The position numbers and the translations under genes were made by a program. 64,000 nt of DNA from Rhyacophila brunnea. Lineage: Eukaryota > Arthropoda > Insecta > Trichoptera > Rhyacophilidae. The stretch covers positions 186,001-250,000 of the forward strand of contig JAGYXB010001050.1 of NCBI GenBank assembly GCA_022495005.1, given 5' to 3'. Below, in pieces: positions 34,523 through 45,478 of this stretch (position 1 is its first letter; the number at the start of each line of letters is the position of its first letter). The notes under the pieces were generated by a model. It saw only the letters and a list, made by a program, of their open reading frames with translations, searched no databases and was not told the DNA's origin.

Positions 34523-36220
34523 GTGAGTGAAACGTGCTAATGGGCACGATCCTTGTGCTAATTTAATATTTATGTACTTACCTTAGATGTACCTATACAG
34601 AATTTTAAACACATTCATTTTAATTCTATTTCCAATAGGCTCTAATTACTGTATTATAGTATACCTATACCATATTATCGTCACGTACGGCTATAACTAA
34701 TAAGTCTAATAACAATAACGTATTTGGTTAAACAAACAATCTACCAAATTATATTTGCTATGTCAACATTACAATACGTTTACACATTTATATCTACTAA
34801 TACTTGTAGGTAATTTTTATCTGAGATAAAATTGTATTTACACAAAAATGCGCATGCCTATTAAAATGTGCAAATGAACGGAAAATCGTACTATTATAAA
34901 TTGTTTTCTTTAACAGATCGATTTTATTAAATTTAGAAAAAAAATACATAAGTAACGTATCTATAGATAGATTTTAACAAAATCATATTTTATAGTAGGT
35001 AGTCTTTATTTTAGAGATGAATGAGTACAAAAATTATTGATAAATATATTTTTTAAATGAGTTTAAAACAGTTTTTACTTCACCGCATCCTATCTATGTA
35101 TTTTTATTTATGCGCGAAATTAAATTCAAACATGTCGGTAGGTATATTCTATGGACATGTATGAAATATCGCTATTGTTTCATAGAAATCGTATATAATT
35201 TGAATGTATTGGAACTAGCCATCCTCCAAACGCTAAAAACTATAATAAACATAATCAAAGGTAAGATCATTTGAAAAGTAGACCTTTTTTGCAGAATGTT
35301 GAAAAAAGTTATGAAGAATTTGCAATTGATTATTAAAATTTGAAGTGTTGTATTGACAGTTCTCATCTCAGCATGTGACATAATATACTATTTTATTATT
35401 GTATTTGTTAGCTACCTCTATTAATATTTTAAATACTATTAACTGTATATATCTACCTATAATTCCTGTTCCCAGTCACGTCCCGTGGGGGTAAGCAGGT
35501 CATGTGTTGCACGCGGGCGTCGCATTATAAAGGGCGGCTAATGAAGGAACGAATACAAAAATGTCTCAACTTTTGAGAGTAGTGGAGGTTTTCCGCGAGC
35601 CAGACGATGTTGTCGATTCATTAGAAGGAATATATATCTTAAAATTCAAAGAATAATCGAAGCATAACAAATCCTGACGACATAACTATTACTGTATTGT
35701 AATGGCGGTTTATCGCTCAGGAAATTTTTTCACAAAGGATGCCTCAAAACCTGTCACGTACCTAACACTGCTAATGTTTGACAGTGGGTTTTGTGAAAAT
35801 TCATTAATTCTCAGCATATTATGGTGTGTATGTCAATTTTAAAGATTTCTGGTTTATTTTTCTGTTTAACATAGCCGAAAATAAATAATAACATATGTAA
35901 GTAGGTAGGTAGGATTACAATTTAAAACTAAAAACGATATGGCACGGCATTCTATGTCTGCTTAAGAGGACGTTCTACAGAAATGGCCTTGAGAATTGAA
36001 AATATGATTTTTTAACATGTGGTCCATAATATCTGGTCTACTAGTTAATATAAAAAGGTCGTGTCAAAGTTGTTTGTGTTAATAAATTTGCTCTGTGACT
36101 GATCCGACTCATATTTCACATTTATTTCATCAGGGCTGTCGAAGACATAAATCATAATATATATTTATAATTTTAAATTTTTATTTATAATATATATTAT
36201 TTAAGTTTTGTGCATCTAAT
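34523..36220. other. Unassigned AT-rich sequence, possible intron of the 34513 gene
   Basis: No repeat or exon recognised. The 35480-35640 part is less AT-rich but shows no frame with a family signature. Confidence 0.35.
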
Positions 36221-36366
36221 GCCGGGTCCACACTGGCAACAAGTTAATTTGCTGGCAACCTCGTTAGATTTTACGATAATTATTGTAAAATTTCTTAAGC
36301 AATTATGGTAAGTATCGTAAAATTTAATGAGGTTGCCAGCAACTTGTTGCCAGTGTGGAAATGGCT
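36221..36366. mobile_element. 146-bp MITE, family I, copy 1
   Basis: The ends TCCACACTGGCAACAAGTT and its complement are near-perfect over about 45 bp, continuing through GCTGGCAACCTC. The central AATTATTGTAAAATTT allows full folding. The same sequence, inserted in another transposon, is at 52889-53014. Flanking TAAT/TTAAT suggests a short AT target duplication, not resolved. Confidence 0.88.
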
Positions 36367-36573
36367 TAATATCCACTGTGGTTCACGTAGTGGCATGGAC
36401 CTGGGGTTAGCTAATTCAGGAAGTCAACACCCATGATAGAATTTTTTCCAGTTTTGGTTGCATTATATTCCAAAACTCTTCTGTAAAAATCGTTTCCGAG
36501 TTTATAAATGGAAATTTCTCGGTGTACATAGTAAACAAACCTACGAATAAAAAAAAGACAAAAAGGAACATAC

Positions 36574-36612
36574 TGATTCATCGCAGTAAAATCTGGTAAT
36601 CAAATTCGCCAT
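36574..36612 (-). CDS. Candidate first coding exon, unknown gene (minus, weak)
   Basis: On the minus strand, TCAAAATGGCG opens MANLITRFYCDES (13 codons, phase 0) and is followed by the donor GTATGT at 36573. A CACGTG E-box lies about 37 bp upstream on that strand (36649-36654). No further exon is recognised. If not spliced it ends at TAG after 23 codons. It could be chance. Confidence 0.22.
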
Positions 36613-37549
36613 TTTGAAAAGCGACGATTTTGCGTAAACAAATATCACGTGGTCTGTACGTGTGCGGCAAACTTCGAATGTGTTTGTAATTTTGTGCAAA
36701 GTGCGAATGTAATGTTTTCAAATAATTGATATGGATTAATTATACCATCGTATTATTTTCTCGAAATCATAAACATACTATAATAGTATTTGAGTATCAA
36801 CCTATGTTCAATTTGAATTGGGTTATAATAATAATATACCCGTATATATATCAATAGTATGTTTGCTACAAAATCCACCCAAGTTATCAGTACGTACTTG
36901 CACAGGTTTGATTAAAAACCATGATGAAATTAACATTTAAAAAATATGAATGCTTAATATTATTTTGACAGCCCTGTTTTCTGATCGGCTTCATGTCGCA
37001 GGTGTTCATAAAATAATAATAATTCTCCGCGCGGCAGAAATTATCAGTAATAATATTAATATTTCTTGAAATAAAATCTCCGATGATTAGTGATTTTTGC
37101 GAAAAGATCGATTTAAATTGACGTAGTTACGACGCCGAGGTCCTTTTTATACTAAATTATATTTGAACGGCGGGCTCTTCAGCGGGCCCTTGTGGCACAT
37201 TGCCTAAGGACGTCAATGTCCACACCTATTAAACATTCATTACGCATTACATAATTAATTGTATTTTAATATTCTGCGCATTTTTTTAAAAAAAGAACAC
37301 ATTCATTTTTTTTTTAAATAAATTATATGGGTTGTAAAAAGTTTTATCATCGTTCGAAACTTCAAGTAGTTGAATATTATTATAAGGTTATTATGGTAAT
37401 ATGTACTCGATAGGTAAGATAGGTAAAAATACCGATTACCATCGCGTTATTCCTACATATTTAGTATTTATTTTCACATTACGTCTAGTATTTCAAATAA
37501 TGCAGTTGCTATGCAGGTGCATCAACCTAGTAATAGCTGTCCACTTATT
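36613..37549. other. AT-rich intergenic or intronic sequence
   Basis: Apart from the E-box word at 36649-36654 nothing is recognised. A GC-richer patch at 37160-37235 has no readable motif. Confidence 0.35.
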
Positions 37550-38138
37550 CAGTGGCGTATCAAGGGTATGCGAGCAGGGCAATAGCCCCGGGCGCAGCTC
37601 CGGTAGAGCCGCATAAGTGGAGTTTCAATAAACGTGCAAGGGTAAAAAATATACGGAAAATTTCATCCTAAAATGACCAAATTATAAGGGAACGAACCTT
37701 GTTATGATTACAACAAAACGTACTGTTTTATCGTACGAAAAAATCGCGTGCGACGCAAATCTTTTTACGTTAATTATCTTCAAAAACTGTGTTTATCAAA
37801 TAGTTTAGTCTGCCATCTGGTTGATTATATAAAATGTTGAAAATTCACCCTTTTTTCTCCATAATTAAGTAATAGTTCTATGATTTTTATACCAACAAAA
37901 ATCGAGGATCTTCATTTATTTTAATTTTAGTGGGCCGTATATTTTTGAAAATATTTTTATTACCTCGTTATTAAATCCGTGTTATTTAACTATGTTAATG
38001 GTCACCAGACACCATCGAACTTAGTATATATTTATTGGTTGGTAGTAAGTGTACATAGGTATTCACAAATTTCGTATTATATAAATGGTGCATTTTTCGT
38101 TACTACCCCGGGCGCTAAAATAGATTGCTACACCCCTG
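37550..38138. mobile_element. hAT-like element (CAGTGGCGTA ends), decayed
   Basis: The left end CAGTGGCGTATCAAG and the right end GATTGCTACACCCCTG are related inverted termini of the CAGTGGCGTAGCA type, and both ends carry a CCCCGGGCGC word just inside (37587 and 38106). No matching octamer duplication was seen. The plus-strand frame 37401-37616 crosses its edge and is not a gene. Confidence 0.55.
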
Positions 38139-38429
38139 CTCTAATCCATGGCACTCAGTTACAATTAGTATGCTCTATTCGTATTGTAATGTCAGAAATA
38201 TGATACTCTTCATTCTTTGAGAACACGGCAGGAATCATTTACCTGCATGCGAACACTGATATTCTTTAATTGTTAAAATGAATGCATTGTTTCCCACAGA
38301 AAATCTACTGTGAACTAACAATCCACTACATACAGTGGTTTCAGCCAGAAAAATAGCTCGATGTTCTTAATTTTTGTGTATGGAATGCATCTATTGTCAA
38401 TCACTGAACAGATTCATGAGATAGAAATG

Positions 38430-38600
38430 CGAAAGCCGTCGCCATCGACCAGACTTTGAAACTAGTTTTGGTATGTCACTGAATGACGGTTTGAGAAATA
38501 AAACGCGAGAAATACAAAACTCGCAGAATGCCCTCAAATATTACCAATATTAAATGCGCGTTTCGTTTACGTGACAAACTTTCATGCACATTATGAATAG
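38430..38600 (+). repeat. Dispersed repeat R3 (longest copy)
   Basis: Contains GTCGCCATCGACC, CCTCAAATATTACCAATATT and GCGTTTCGTTTACGTGACAA. Partial copies are at 16598 and 20082. Confidence 0.55.
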
Positions 38601-39689
38601 TCGCCAACTTAGCTGGATGACCCATTGAAATATAATTTATTGTATAAGAGCATTGATTGATTTTGAGGCCCAACTTCCAACTATCAACATAATTAAGTTG
38701 TAAAAATCACAATATATCTCTTCCTTGTTCAATTTATTATTATTGAAGATGACAATAATGACACATATTAATATTAGTGTTTTTTGTGTAAGTATAATAT
38801 TATACCTACAAGAACGTATCTATTTGAGTAGTTACGTTATAAGATTGCAGTAATAACGATTTTGTTATGCGTTGGGTAATATTTTATAGGTGGGTATTAA
38901 ATTTGTATGTAATACCTACGCATATTTTTTTTAAATTTTAGCATAATTTAATAATTGTAGAATTATTTCGATATCCCTATATTTTTTTGACGAATCTTGA
39001 ATCTTGAAAATTGCCGTTATATAAGAGACTGTTGCGTATTTTTATTAGATTGGTAAGATTCTCACTGTAACCCAAGACAATATTAATTTTATCCAACATA
39101 ACATGACGTTGTAATGAAAATAGCAATTTGGTTATTAATTGTCAACATCATAAGCTAAACCTATAGCAAATTAAAATTAATACGTTCCAAAATCAAAAAA
39201 TAAATTCTTACAAGATTTTTTTACCCAAGCTAAGAAATGTCACTATGTAAAAATACTTACCCATGTTCGGATCAATTATCTATACCAGTTTCTAGTTGAG
39301 TCTATGAACTTTCTTTGAGTTTTATGGACATAATACCTTTATTGAACTCATTTCCCTTAAATTAGAGAAACTGTTTCCTAAATTTCACTCTAGTTTCACT
39401 TGTAAAAACATTTCGAATCTAATCGACACTAACAACAATAAAGGTACCTAACGGCATTTTCTTTTTTTATTTATAATTAACGAATGAGTCGTTCTAATTT
39501 ATATGAAATAGGCGTCAACACTATTGAAAATTAGATTCATTGTTTTAATTGGAGACAATGGCATACAAAAACAATGAATTTGTTTTTTTTCTATGGAAGT
39601 TGATTGAAGCCGAACTGTAAACAAGACAAATAAAACATTATACTGTTATGGTAATAATCACAAAACAGTTAATAAATAGAATTCCGATA
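38601..39689. other. AT-rich intergenic sequence
   Basis: Nothing recognised. Confidence 0.4.
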
Positions 39690-39968
39690 GGCTATATTCA
39701 ATACACTACATTTTGACACAGGGTTTTGAATGTGTGAGTGTCATACGAAAATGAACCACGCATTATGGACGTGCAATAGTGTGTATAATACACCAATATT
39801 AAATGAGCGTCAATGCATAAACTGATAACATTTGTCAGTATTCGACGTATGACGTATTCTTGACACGTGTCTAAGCTTATCCCGCATTCTTCCGCACTCG
39901 AGATTGGATGCCTGCTACTCTTATCCGTTAGGTATTTTATTTACCATTATTTCTGAGTTCCCTGGTAA
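39690..39968 (-). repeat. Dispersed repeat R1, copy 4 (minus strand)
   Basis: Reverse complement of the 3085-3385 copy over its whole length, from CAGGGAACTCAGAAATAATGG on the right to TATAGCCT on the left, with shared GATAAGCTTAGACACGTGTC. Confidence 0.75.
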
Positions 39969-40330
39969 TATTAGAATCGGTTAAAATTCCTGTTTTGATT
40001 TTTTTTAGTTAGAATAATGCGTTTGTAATTTATTTGGTAGATTTATATTATTATTATCTTTAAACGAAGGGTCGCAGGGAATAGATAGAACCTATTTATC
40101 CCTTCTATATATTATAAAGTCCAGGAATTCACACAGAAAAATAATTGCTATACAACAAAAATCTTCCATACAGTAGTGTCCTATCGAAGTGAACCCATGT
40201 TCTTAGAGGTTTTATTACAGGGAACGGCTGTCAGTTTTCGCCTGGCTCATTGGGTCCTTGCTCTTTGTACTGGATCGAATTTAATACACATTGAAGATAC
40301 AACACATATTTTCTTATCGTATCCGGAAAT
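39969..40330. other. Intergenic sequence
   Basis: Nothing recognised. Confidence 0.35.
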
Positions 40331-40829
40331 TTGTACGTAAACAGTTCACCGCAGATACTTATTCGTGCGCCGCAGCACGTGAAACATGAGTTCGTGTAAC
40401 ATTTAATCAAATGACGAGTTCTTCGTTGAACATTTCACCGTGGAGTATATTTGTACGTATGCTACAACATGTGGATATGTCTTTACTAGGTTAGGTTAGG
40501 GTTAATCTAATTGGAACAGTATCAGTCCCGTGCGGCTCCGTCTCGGGACGGAATGAGCACTTAAAATCACTTCTTTCAGACACGATTAAACCGTCATGGA
40601 AAGCGGCCGTGCATATCCGCGACTGTGCATATATGACGGGTGGTGGTGGGAACTAAAAAACAAAGTACTATTTGCAAACTATCGCCGCATTTTGTAACAT
40701 ACGTACAAATGTATTCCACGGTGAAATGTTCAACGAAGAACTCGTAATTTGATAAAATGTTGTACGAACTCATGTTTCACGTACTGCGGCGCACGAATAA
40801 GTGTCCTACGATGAACTGCATACGTACAA
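40331..40829. mobile_element. ~500-bp palindromic element with ~135-bp arms and TTAGG tract (family PT, copy 1)
   Basis: The left arm 40331-40468 and the right arm 40692-40829 are reverse complements with few mismatches. Key words are TTCGTGCGCCGCAGCACGTG, GAAACATGAGTTCGT, GAGTTCTTCGTTGAACATTT and CACCGTGGA. The interior carries GGTTAGGTTAGGGTTA at 40489-40504. Relatives with shorter arms are at 43208-43725 and 62698-63232. No protein is encoded; the minus-strand frame 40730-40930 overlaps the arm. The flanks do not show a clear duplication. Confidence 0.9.
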
Positions 40830-41642
40830 CCTAGGGGCGGCAGGTTATATGAAAGTATGGTGAAGCAGGCAAGTATGGTAAGGCAGGCTAGGCTGGTAAT
40901 CAATTTGCGGCAAAATTTCCACGTTAACATTTTATTATATGGGTACGTTATAATGACCGAAGTAAATCCTCCGTGATGCCCTGCATTTTTTTAATCGCGT
41001 CGCTTTTTCTCGTAAATTGTCGGCTATTGTTGGCCTGCTTCATTCAGTTGTATGAGAAAGCCAATTCCTTGCCCCTCTTTTTATTTAATACCTCTATGCG
41101 TACAACTTACATGTAACCATTTTCTTACACAGCCTCGGAATTGAACCCGTCAAATTTCTTTATCAATTCAGCTACCGATATCCAGTAAATATGGCGGATG
41201 ATTTTAATATACTCTGTGTAGGTAGGCAGAAATATCTCGTACAGAAAAGGTAGGTAATTAATTAATAAACATGTAAATGTCTCTCCAAATTAATTTTTCC
41301 TCTTACTACCCACGACATTTTCTCTTAGTGCATCGTAATATCTCAACGAAGTGGAATGAATAAAGACCATTTGGTTACTAATTCACTTTTTTTACACGTG
41401 ATTTTCTAAATTAAACCAATCTGAACTGTCACGGTATAAAAGAATTATTGATTTATTCATTCGGTAAATTCGGAATAAACCATTTCACCTACGCGTTAAG
41501 CAAACGTTAAATGTTTTAGTCAAATAACTAAGAAGTATGTACTCGTTCATGCTGTGAGAAAGTTTGAAATTCCAGTGGTATTTAGAGTTTATAACGCAGC
41601 AAGTGTAAACAGTACGGTGTATAATTTATATATGTATTTTAT
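40830..41642. other. Intergenic sequence
   Basis: Nothing recognised. Confidence 0.35.
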
Positions 41643-41690
41643 AGGGCTCGAAATGGAAAGTACATGAACCGAAACGCTACAAAAGATGAA
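41643..41690 (+). mobile_element. hAT-C terminal fragment
   Basis: AGGGCTCGAAATGGAAAG and GAACCGAAACGC match the family start; the remainder is lost. Confidence 0.5.
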
Positions 41691-41734
41691 TAAATGTGGG
41701 ACTAATCATAATAATATATTTATAATCTAATGTT

Positions 41735-41850
41735 TGAGACTTTCGCGGTTGTTTTTTATCGTAATATATCCTTGGGTTTCCACCGCGTGTACTTCTTCCT
41801 CCTTTCCTCGACGTTTCGGGCTCGTTGTGTAGGCTATTATCAAGAGAATA
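41735..41850 (-). repeat. Dispersed repeat R2, copy 2
   Basis: On the minus strand CTCTTGATAATAGCC, then AACGAGCCCGAAACGTCGAG, a purine-rich GGAAAGGAGGAAGAAG, CACGCGGTGGAAACCCAAGG and finally AACCGCGAAAGTCTC. Parallel to 4891-5000. Confidence 0.65.
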
Positions 41851-42959
41851 TATGAAAAGAACAGAAGGGAATAGATCGAGAAAAGATGGAAACCCAAGAA
41901 TAGATTACGTTTTTTTGTAATCATTTAACTTTATTGTACATACATACAATACAGTAAAATAGTTTTAAATATTGAAATAAGTAGTTTTAATGTGCTACCT
42001 GTCATTATTTAGTGTGTTTGTGAAACTTAATGGACGGATTTTTTTAAATTGAAGCACACAAGATTTAAAAATGTAGCATTATGTATCCCTACTGAAAATA
42101 TATAACCTGGATTGGCATCAGATGAATTCTAGTCCGTCAAGCAATGTTGTGTGTTCGAACACGACTTTTTTCATTATTTTTTTTAATAATGTATATTTTT
42201 AAGCTGTTACGAGTTATGTAGTGTCAATTATATTAAATTCACTGTATAAATTTATGATTCTGTAAATCTCCGTCAGCTTATCGAGCTGTACGGAGAGAAT
42301 TTAAACATGCATTAAATGCAGGGCTCGTATTGTATGACGCAAGCTTGTAAAAAAGACGTATTTTATCATAGCGAAGACACAATCTGGGTGTAATTTCTTA
42401 CTTTTGGGCGAAAGAAATTTGACACAACTAGACGCCTAGTAAATAATATCTTGTCGTACAGGTCAGTTCCGGATTCAGTAAGGATTACGAACATAATATT
42501 AAAATTAACACTATTTAGTGAAATATAATATATTAGTATCAGCAATTTTGATTAATGACCTCGGAAAATTTTGGACTCAATCTTGGAAATACATAAGTAA
42601 AGTTTAATGGAGTAAATAATATTGTAATATAAATAATAATGTGAATTTAATATGAGATTGCTATTTCTGATAGTAAAGCAAATCATGGTGTACTTATGGC
42701 CTTTCCGCTTCATAAATCTAATGAGTCAGCCAAATATGAAACTGCCGTAAAACGTATGAGATCATGGTGGAATTACTATGTTGTTATAGTGAGAAGCATT
42801 GTTTTTTCCAATCTTTCTCATTTTTATTAATTTATGTGAAAAAATAAAATGAATCGGCAACTTACACATGGGTATAAATCAAACTTCATTCAAACTCAGT
42901 TTATTTCTAATGTAGTTATTTGTTATTAAAAGTATTTTTTCTGTTATATTTTCGTTTTT
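41851..42959. other. AT-rich intergenic sequence
   Basis: A GTGTGTTCGAACACG word at 42149-42163 resembles a tRNA B-box followed by T-runs, but no A-box is present. Otherwise nothing. Confidence 0.35.
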
Positions 42960-43068
42960 ATTTTATTTTCCATAAAAATTGATAAAAAAATCGATCTCGA
43001 AAGTTCCAGGGATTCATAGGTATCGAAAATAGCTCAGGATCCCGGGATTGGAATCCCTAGTGGTGACT
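42960..43068 (-). mobile_element. hAT-G terminal fragment
   Basis: On the minus strand: CTAGGGATTCCAATCCCGGG, then ATTTTCGATACCTATGAATC, CTTTCGAGATCGATTTTTT. The same order starts the element at 61879. The opposite end is missing. Confidence 0.7.
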
Positions 43069-43207
43069 AAGGGTACATTGGGGCCCCACATACTGACTGA
43101 TTTTAAGGTAGGTAGCTCATAAAAAATAAGCAAATGAATTTTTAGTACATTTAAAACAAAAGTAGATATATAATTTACGAAGCTATTGTTGAATTCAAAT
43201 AATCTGT

Positions 43208-43725
43208 GTTCATATATCGACGGGTTACATGTGAATTCTACGTATGCAGTTCGCCGTACCACAGTTCACCGTGAGCTGTATAGCACTGAGATTTAAATAA
43301 ATACGCGTTGTACGTGGAACATTAATTAATTCACCTTGACGTAGTAAGTTGTAGGTATCTTACAGAACCATTTAGATGCGATGCTTGTTTGCAGATACCT
43401 AGTTCCAATAATTATTGTATTAGATTCAATAAGAAGATTACTTTGGTATTAATTGGTATCAAATATCTGATAACAATGCTGTCATTATTATCAGATATTT
43501 GATAGGTACGAATTGATACTTACGACGAGCACCTACTTTCTAACCTATTCCGTTTCTAACCTAAACTATTCTAAAGTATCGGTGGTGTTTATTACTTATG
43601 TATTTTCTTTAGACATTAACTTAATGCCAATGCTATGCGGCTATCTGTTTCCAATACAACAGTTTATGGCGAACTGTGATACGGCGAATACTTACACGAG
43701 ATTATCGAATGTACGTATTTGTTTG
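43208..43725. mobile_element. Palindromic element family PT, copy 2
   Basis: The left end ACGTATGCAGTTCGCCGTAC with CACAGTTCACCGTGAGCT is mirrored at the right by CGAACTGTGATACGGCGAAT. The interior has a perfect 17-bp hairpin (43457-43473 with 43488-43504, TATCAAATATCTGATAA) and degenerate CTAACCTA words near 43550. Frame 43513-43791 runs through it and is not a gene. Confidence 0.7.
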
Positions 43726-43802
43726 TTGCAGGTTAGAATACCCCTTACAAAATATAATCAATGCAATAAACCAATACATATTGAGTATTAAAAGTACAAT
43801 AT

Positions 43803-43978
43803 TACAGTCCTACAAAGTTATCTGAAGAACGGTCAAAAATGGAACTACGAACCACCACATAGACGCCATATTGAAAACGTCATTCGAATGTCAGATTCTG
43901 TCTAGTTGGGAGTCTTGATTGGGTAGTTTTTCACTGTGGCTCCCTCATCAATTCTTCAGATAAGTTTGTAGGTCTGTA
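43803..43978. mobile_element. 172-bp MITE with TA duplication (Tc1/mariner-like)
   Basis: The element proper is 43805-43976, flanked by TA on both sides. Terminal repeats CAGTCCTACAAAGTTATCTG and its complement (ending GTAGGTCTG) pair over 25 bp with two mismatches. TA target duplication and a CAG start fit a non-autonomous Tc1/mariner-type element. Confidence 0.85.
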
Positions 43979-45261
43979 TGCTGCAATAATTTTTCAGACG
44001 TCTTATCAACAAAGATTGTGGCATTTGTTAATGTTAAAGTTAAATTTGGAAAAAAAATATCATGGAATATAGTAGGTACCTAGTGCAAAAATAATTTGAC
44101 ACGTCTTTGTATGACCTAGTTTATGATAATGATCACTTGTCTATGGGTTAAGTTTCTAAACTCACGGAGTTCACTGTATATTCTAAACACCTACGTGGCA
44201 TGATTTAATAGCCAAACTAATGGGACACCTTTTGATTTTGTGATGAGCTTGATGGAACAGGCCCGGGGGATTAATCCGGCGTGAATAAATAATAATAAAT
44301 TGCCCACGGATGAGTCCGCCTCTGCCCACAGATGAGATGATGGACCGCAGAGAGAGAGACAATAAACAGTTAGGTTAGGTTAAATAATAAAAAAATCATG
44401 CAGGCAACTACTTGACGTTAATTAGATAATATTAGACGTGCCCACTCTAGAGTAATACTGTTCCCCACCTTTGAATAAATAAAAAATATATACTTGCCTA
44501 CTTTTCATTTTGATTCGGTTAGGTTAGGTTAGATTAGGTGTGTACAAATCAATTTATTACAATGTTCACTCCTACGCGGAGCATATGGCCCGTGATCAGT
44601 TAGCAGGCATTTTACGAGAGATGATTTTTAGTCATCACCCCAAGCCATTGGGTAATCTGGATCAAACTATTGAAATGTTAATACTTTATTTATTATATAA
44701 GTTATTTTGATTCTGACAAACTCTATACTTACCAACTTTGATACTGAATTATTCTGATTATTTAAAAAAGTAATCTTTTTTTGGCACAGATTTTTACCAT
44801 TATACTAATCGCATAGATAATAATTCAAGGGTATCTACACGTTATGACGACAAAATAAAAAAGAAGCAGTTCGTAATAATTACTCGATGAGATATAATGA
44901 TATCCAGTGGCTGTTTAAGGTACGCGGAAGTCCCAAGCGCTGACTTATTTATTAAAACAATCAACTTTTAGTATTATAACAAAAAATATTTATTTATTTA
45001 CATATAGTGACAAACTTTACAAATTTCATGATAGCATGAGAAAACAAAATATAGTAGGTAGGTATTGAAAAAGACAAAGAAATTGAGGTGGTATTAGAAA
45101 ACAGTATAAAGAGTACCTAAACCGAAAAATCTAGTTAGACCCTATTTTAAGAATTTATAAAATAACGTCCATCCAAACTCGTTCTTACTCAAATGGAATA
45201 TATTAATATCGAATACGATACGGTTGAAACCAGTTATTGCCCGTCCAATCGCCATTACCAA
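43979..45261. other. AT-rich sequence with two TTAGG-like tracts
   Basis: GTTAGGTTAGGTTA at 44370-44384 and GGTTAGGTTAGGTTAGATTA at 44518-44537 are short arthropod-telomere-like runs. GCCCACGGATGAGTCCGCC and GCCCACAGATGAG near 44300-44338 form an imperfect direct repeat. No gene. Confidence 0.55.
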
Positions 45262-45274
45262 TGTTAATTCTTCG

Positions 45275-45465
45275 GCGGCTCTCGTGGTGCAGTGCGTAAT
45301 GCGCTGGTTTTACATCCGGGAGCTCCGGGTTCGATGCCCGATGAGGACAAAATATATTTATATGATTTTCTCAAAGTCCGAGTGTTTGTGATTTTCCAAA
45401 AGTACTAACAATCACCTTGTACGAAAAAGCAAGGACATGGTTAGTATTATTAATAATAATAAAAG
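45275..45465 (+). mobile_element. tRNA-derived SINE, full head, 13-bp duplication
   Basis: The tRNA-like head has an A-box (CGTGGTGCAGTGCGTAATGC) and a B-box (CCGGGTTCGATGCCCGATGA). The body GATTTTCTCAAAGTCCGAGT and ACGAAAAAGCAAGGACATGG matches the minus-strand copy at 26872, and it ends in an ATT/AATA-rich tail. Direct repeats TGTTAATTCTTCG (45262-45274) and TGTTAGTTCTTCG (45466-45478) differ at one base. This is the best reference copy of the family in the window. Confidence 0.88.
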
Positions 45466-45478
45466 TGTTAGTTCTTCG

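Noticed and set aside
44300..44340. GGATGAGTCCG word as a hammerhead ribozyme core
   Set aside because: The required CGAAAC segment and pairing stems are absent.
44370..44537. True telomere
   Set aside because: TTAGG runs are only two or three units long and interstitial.
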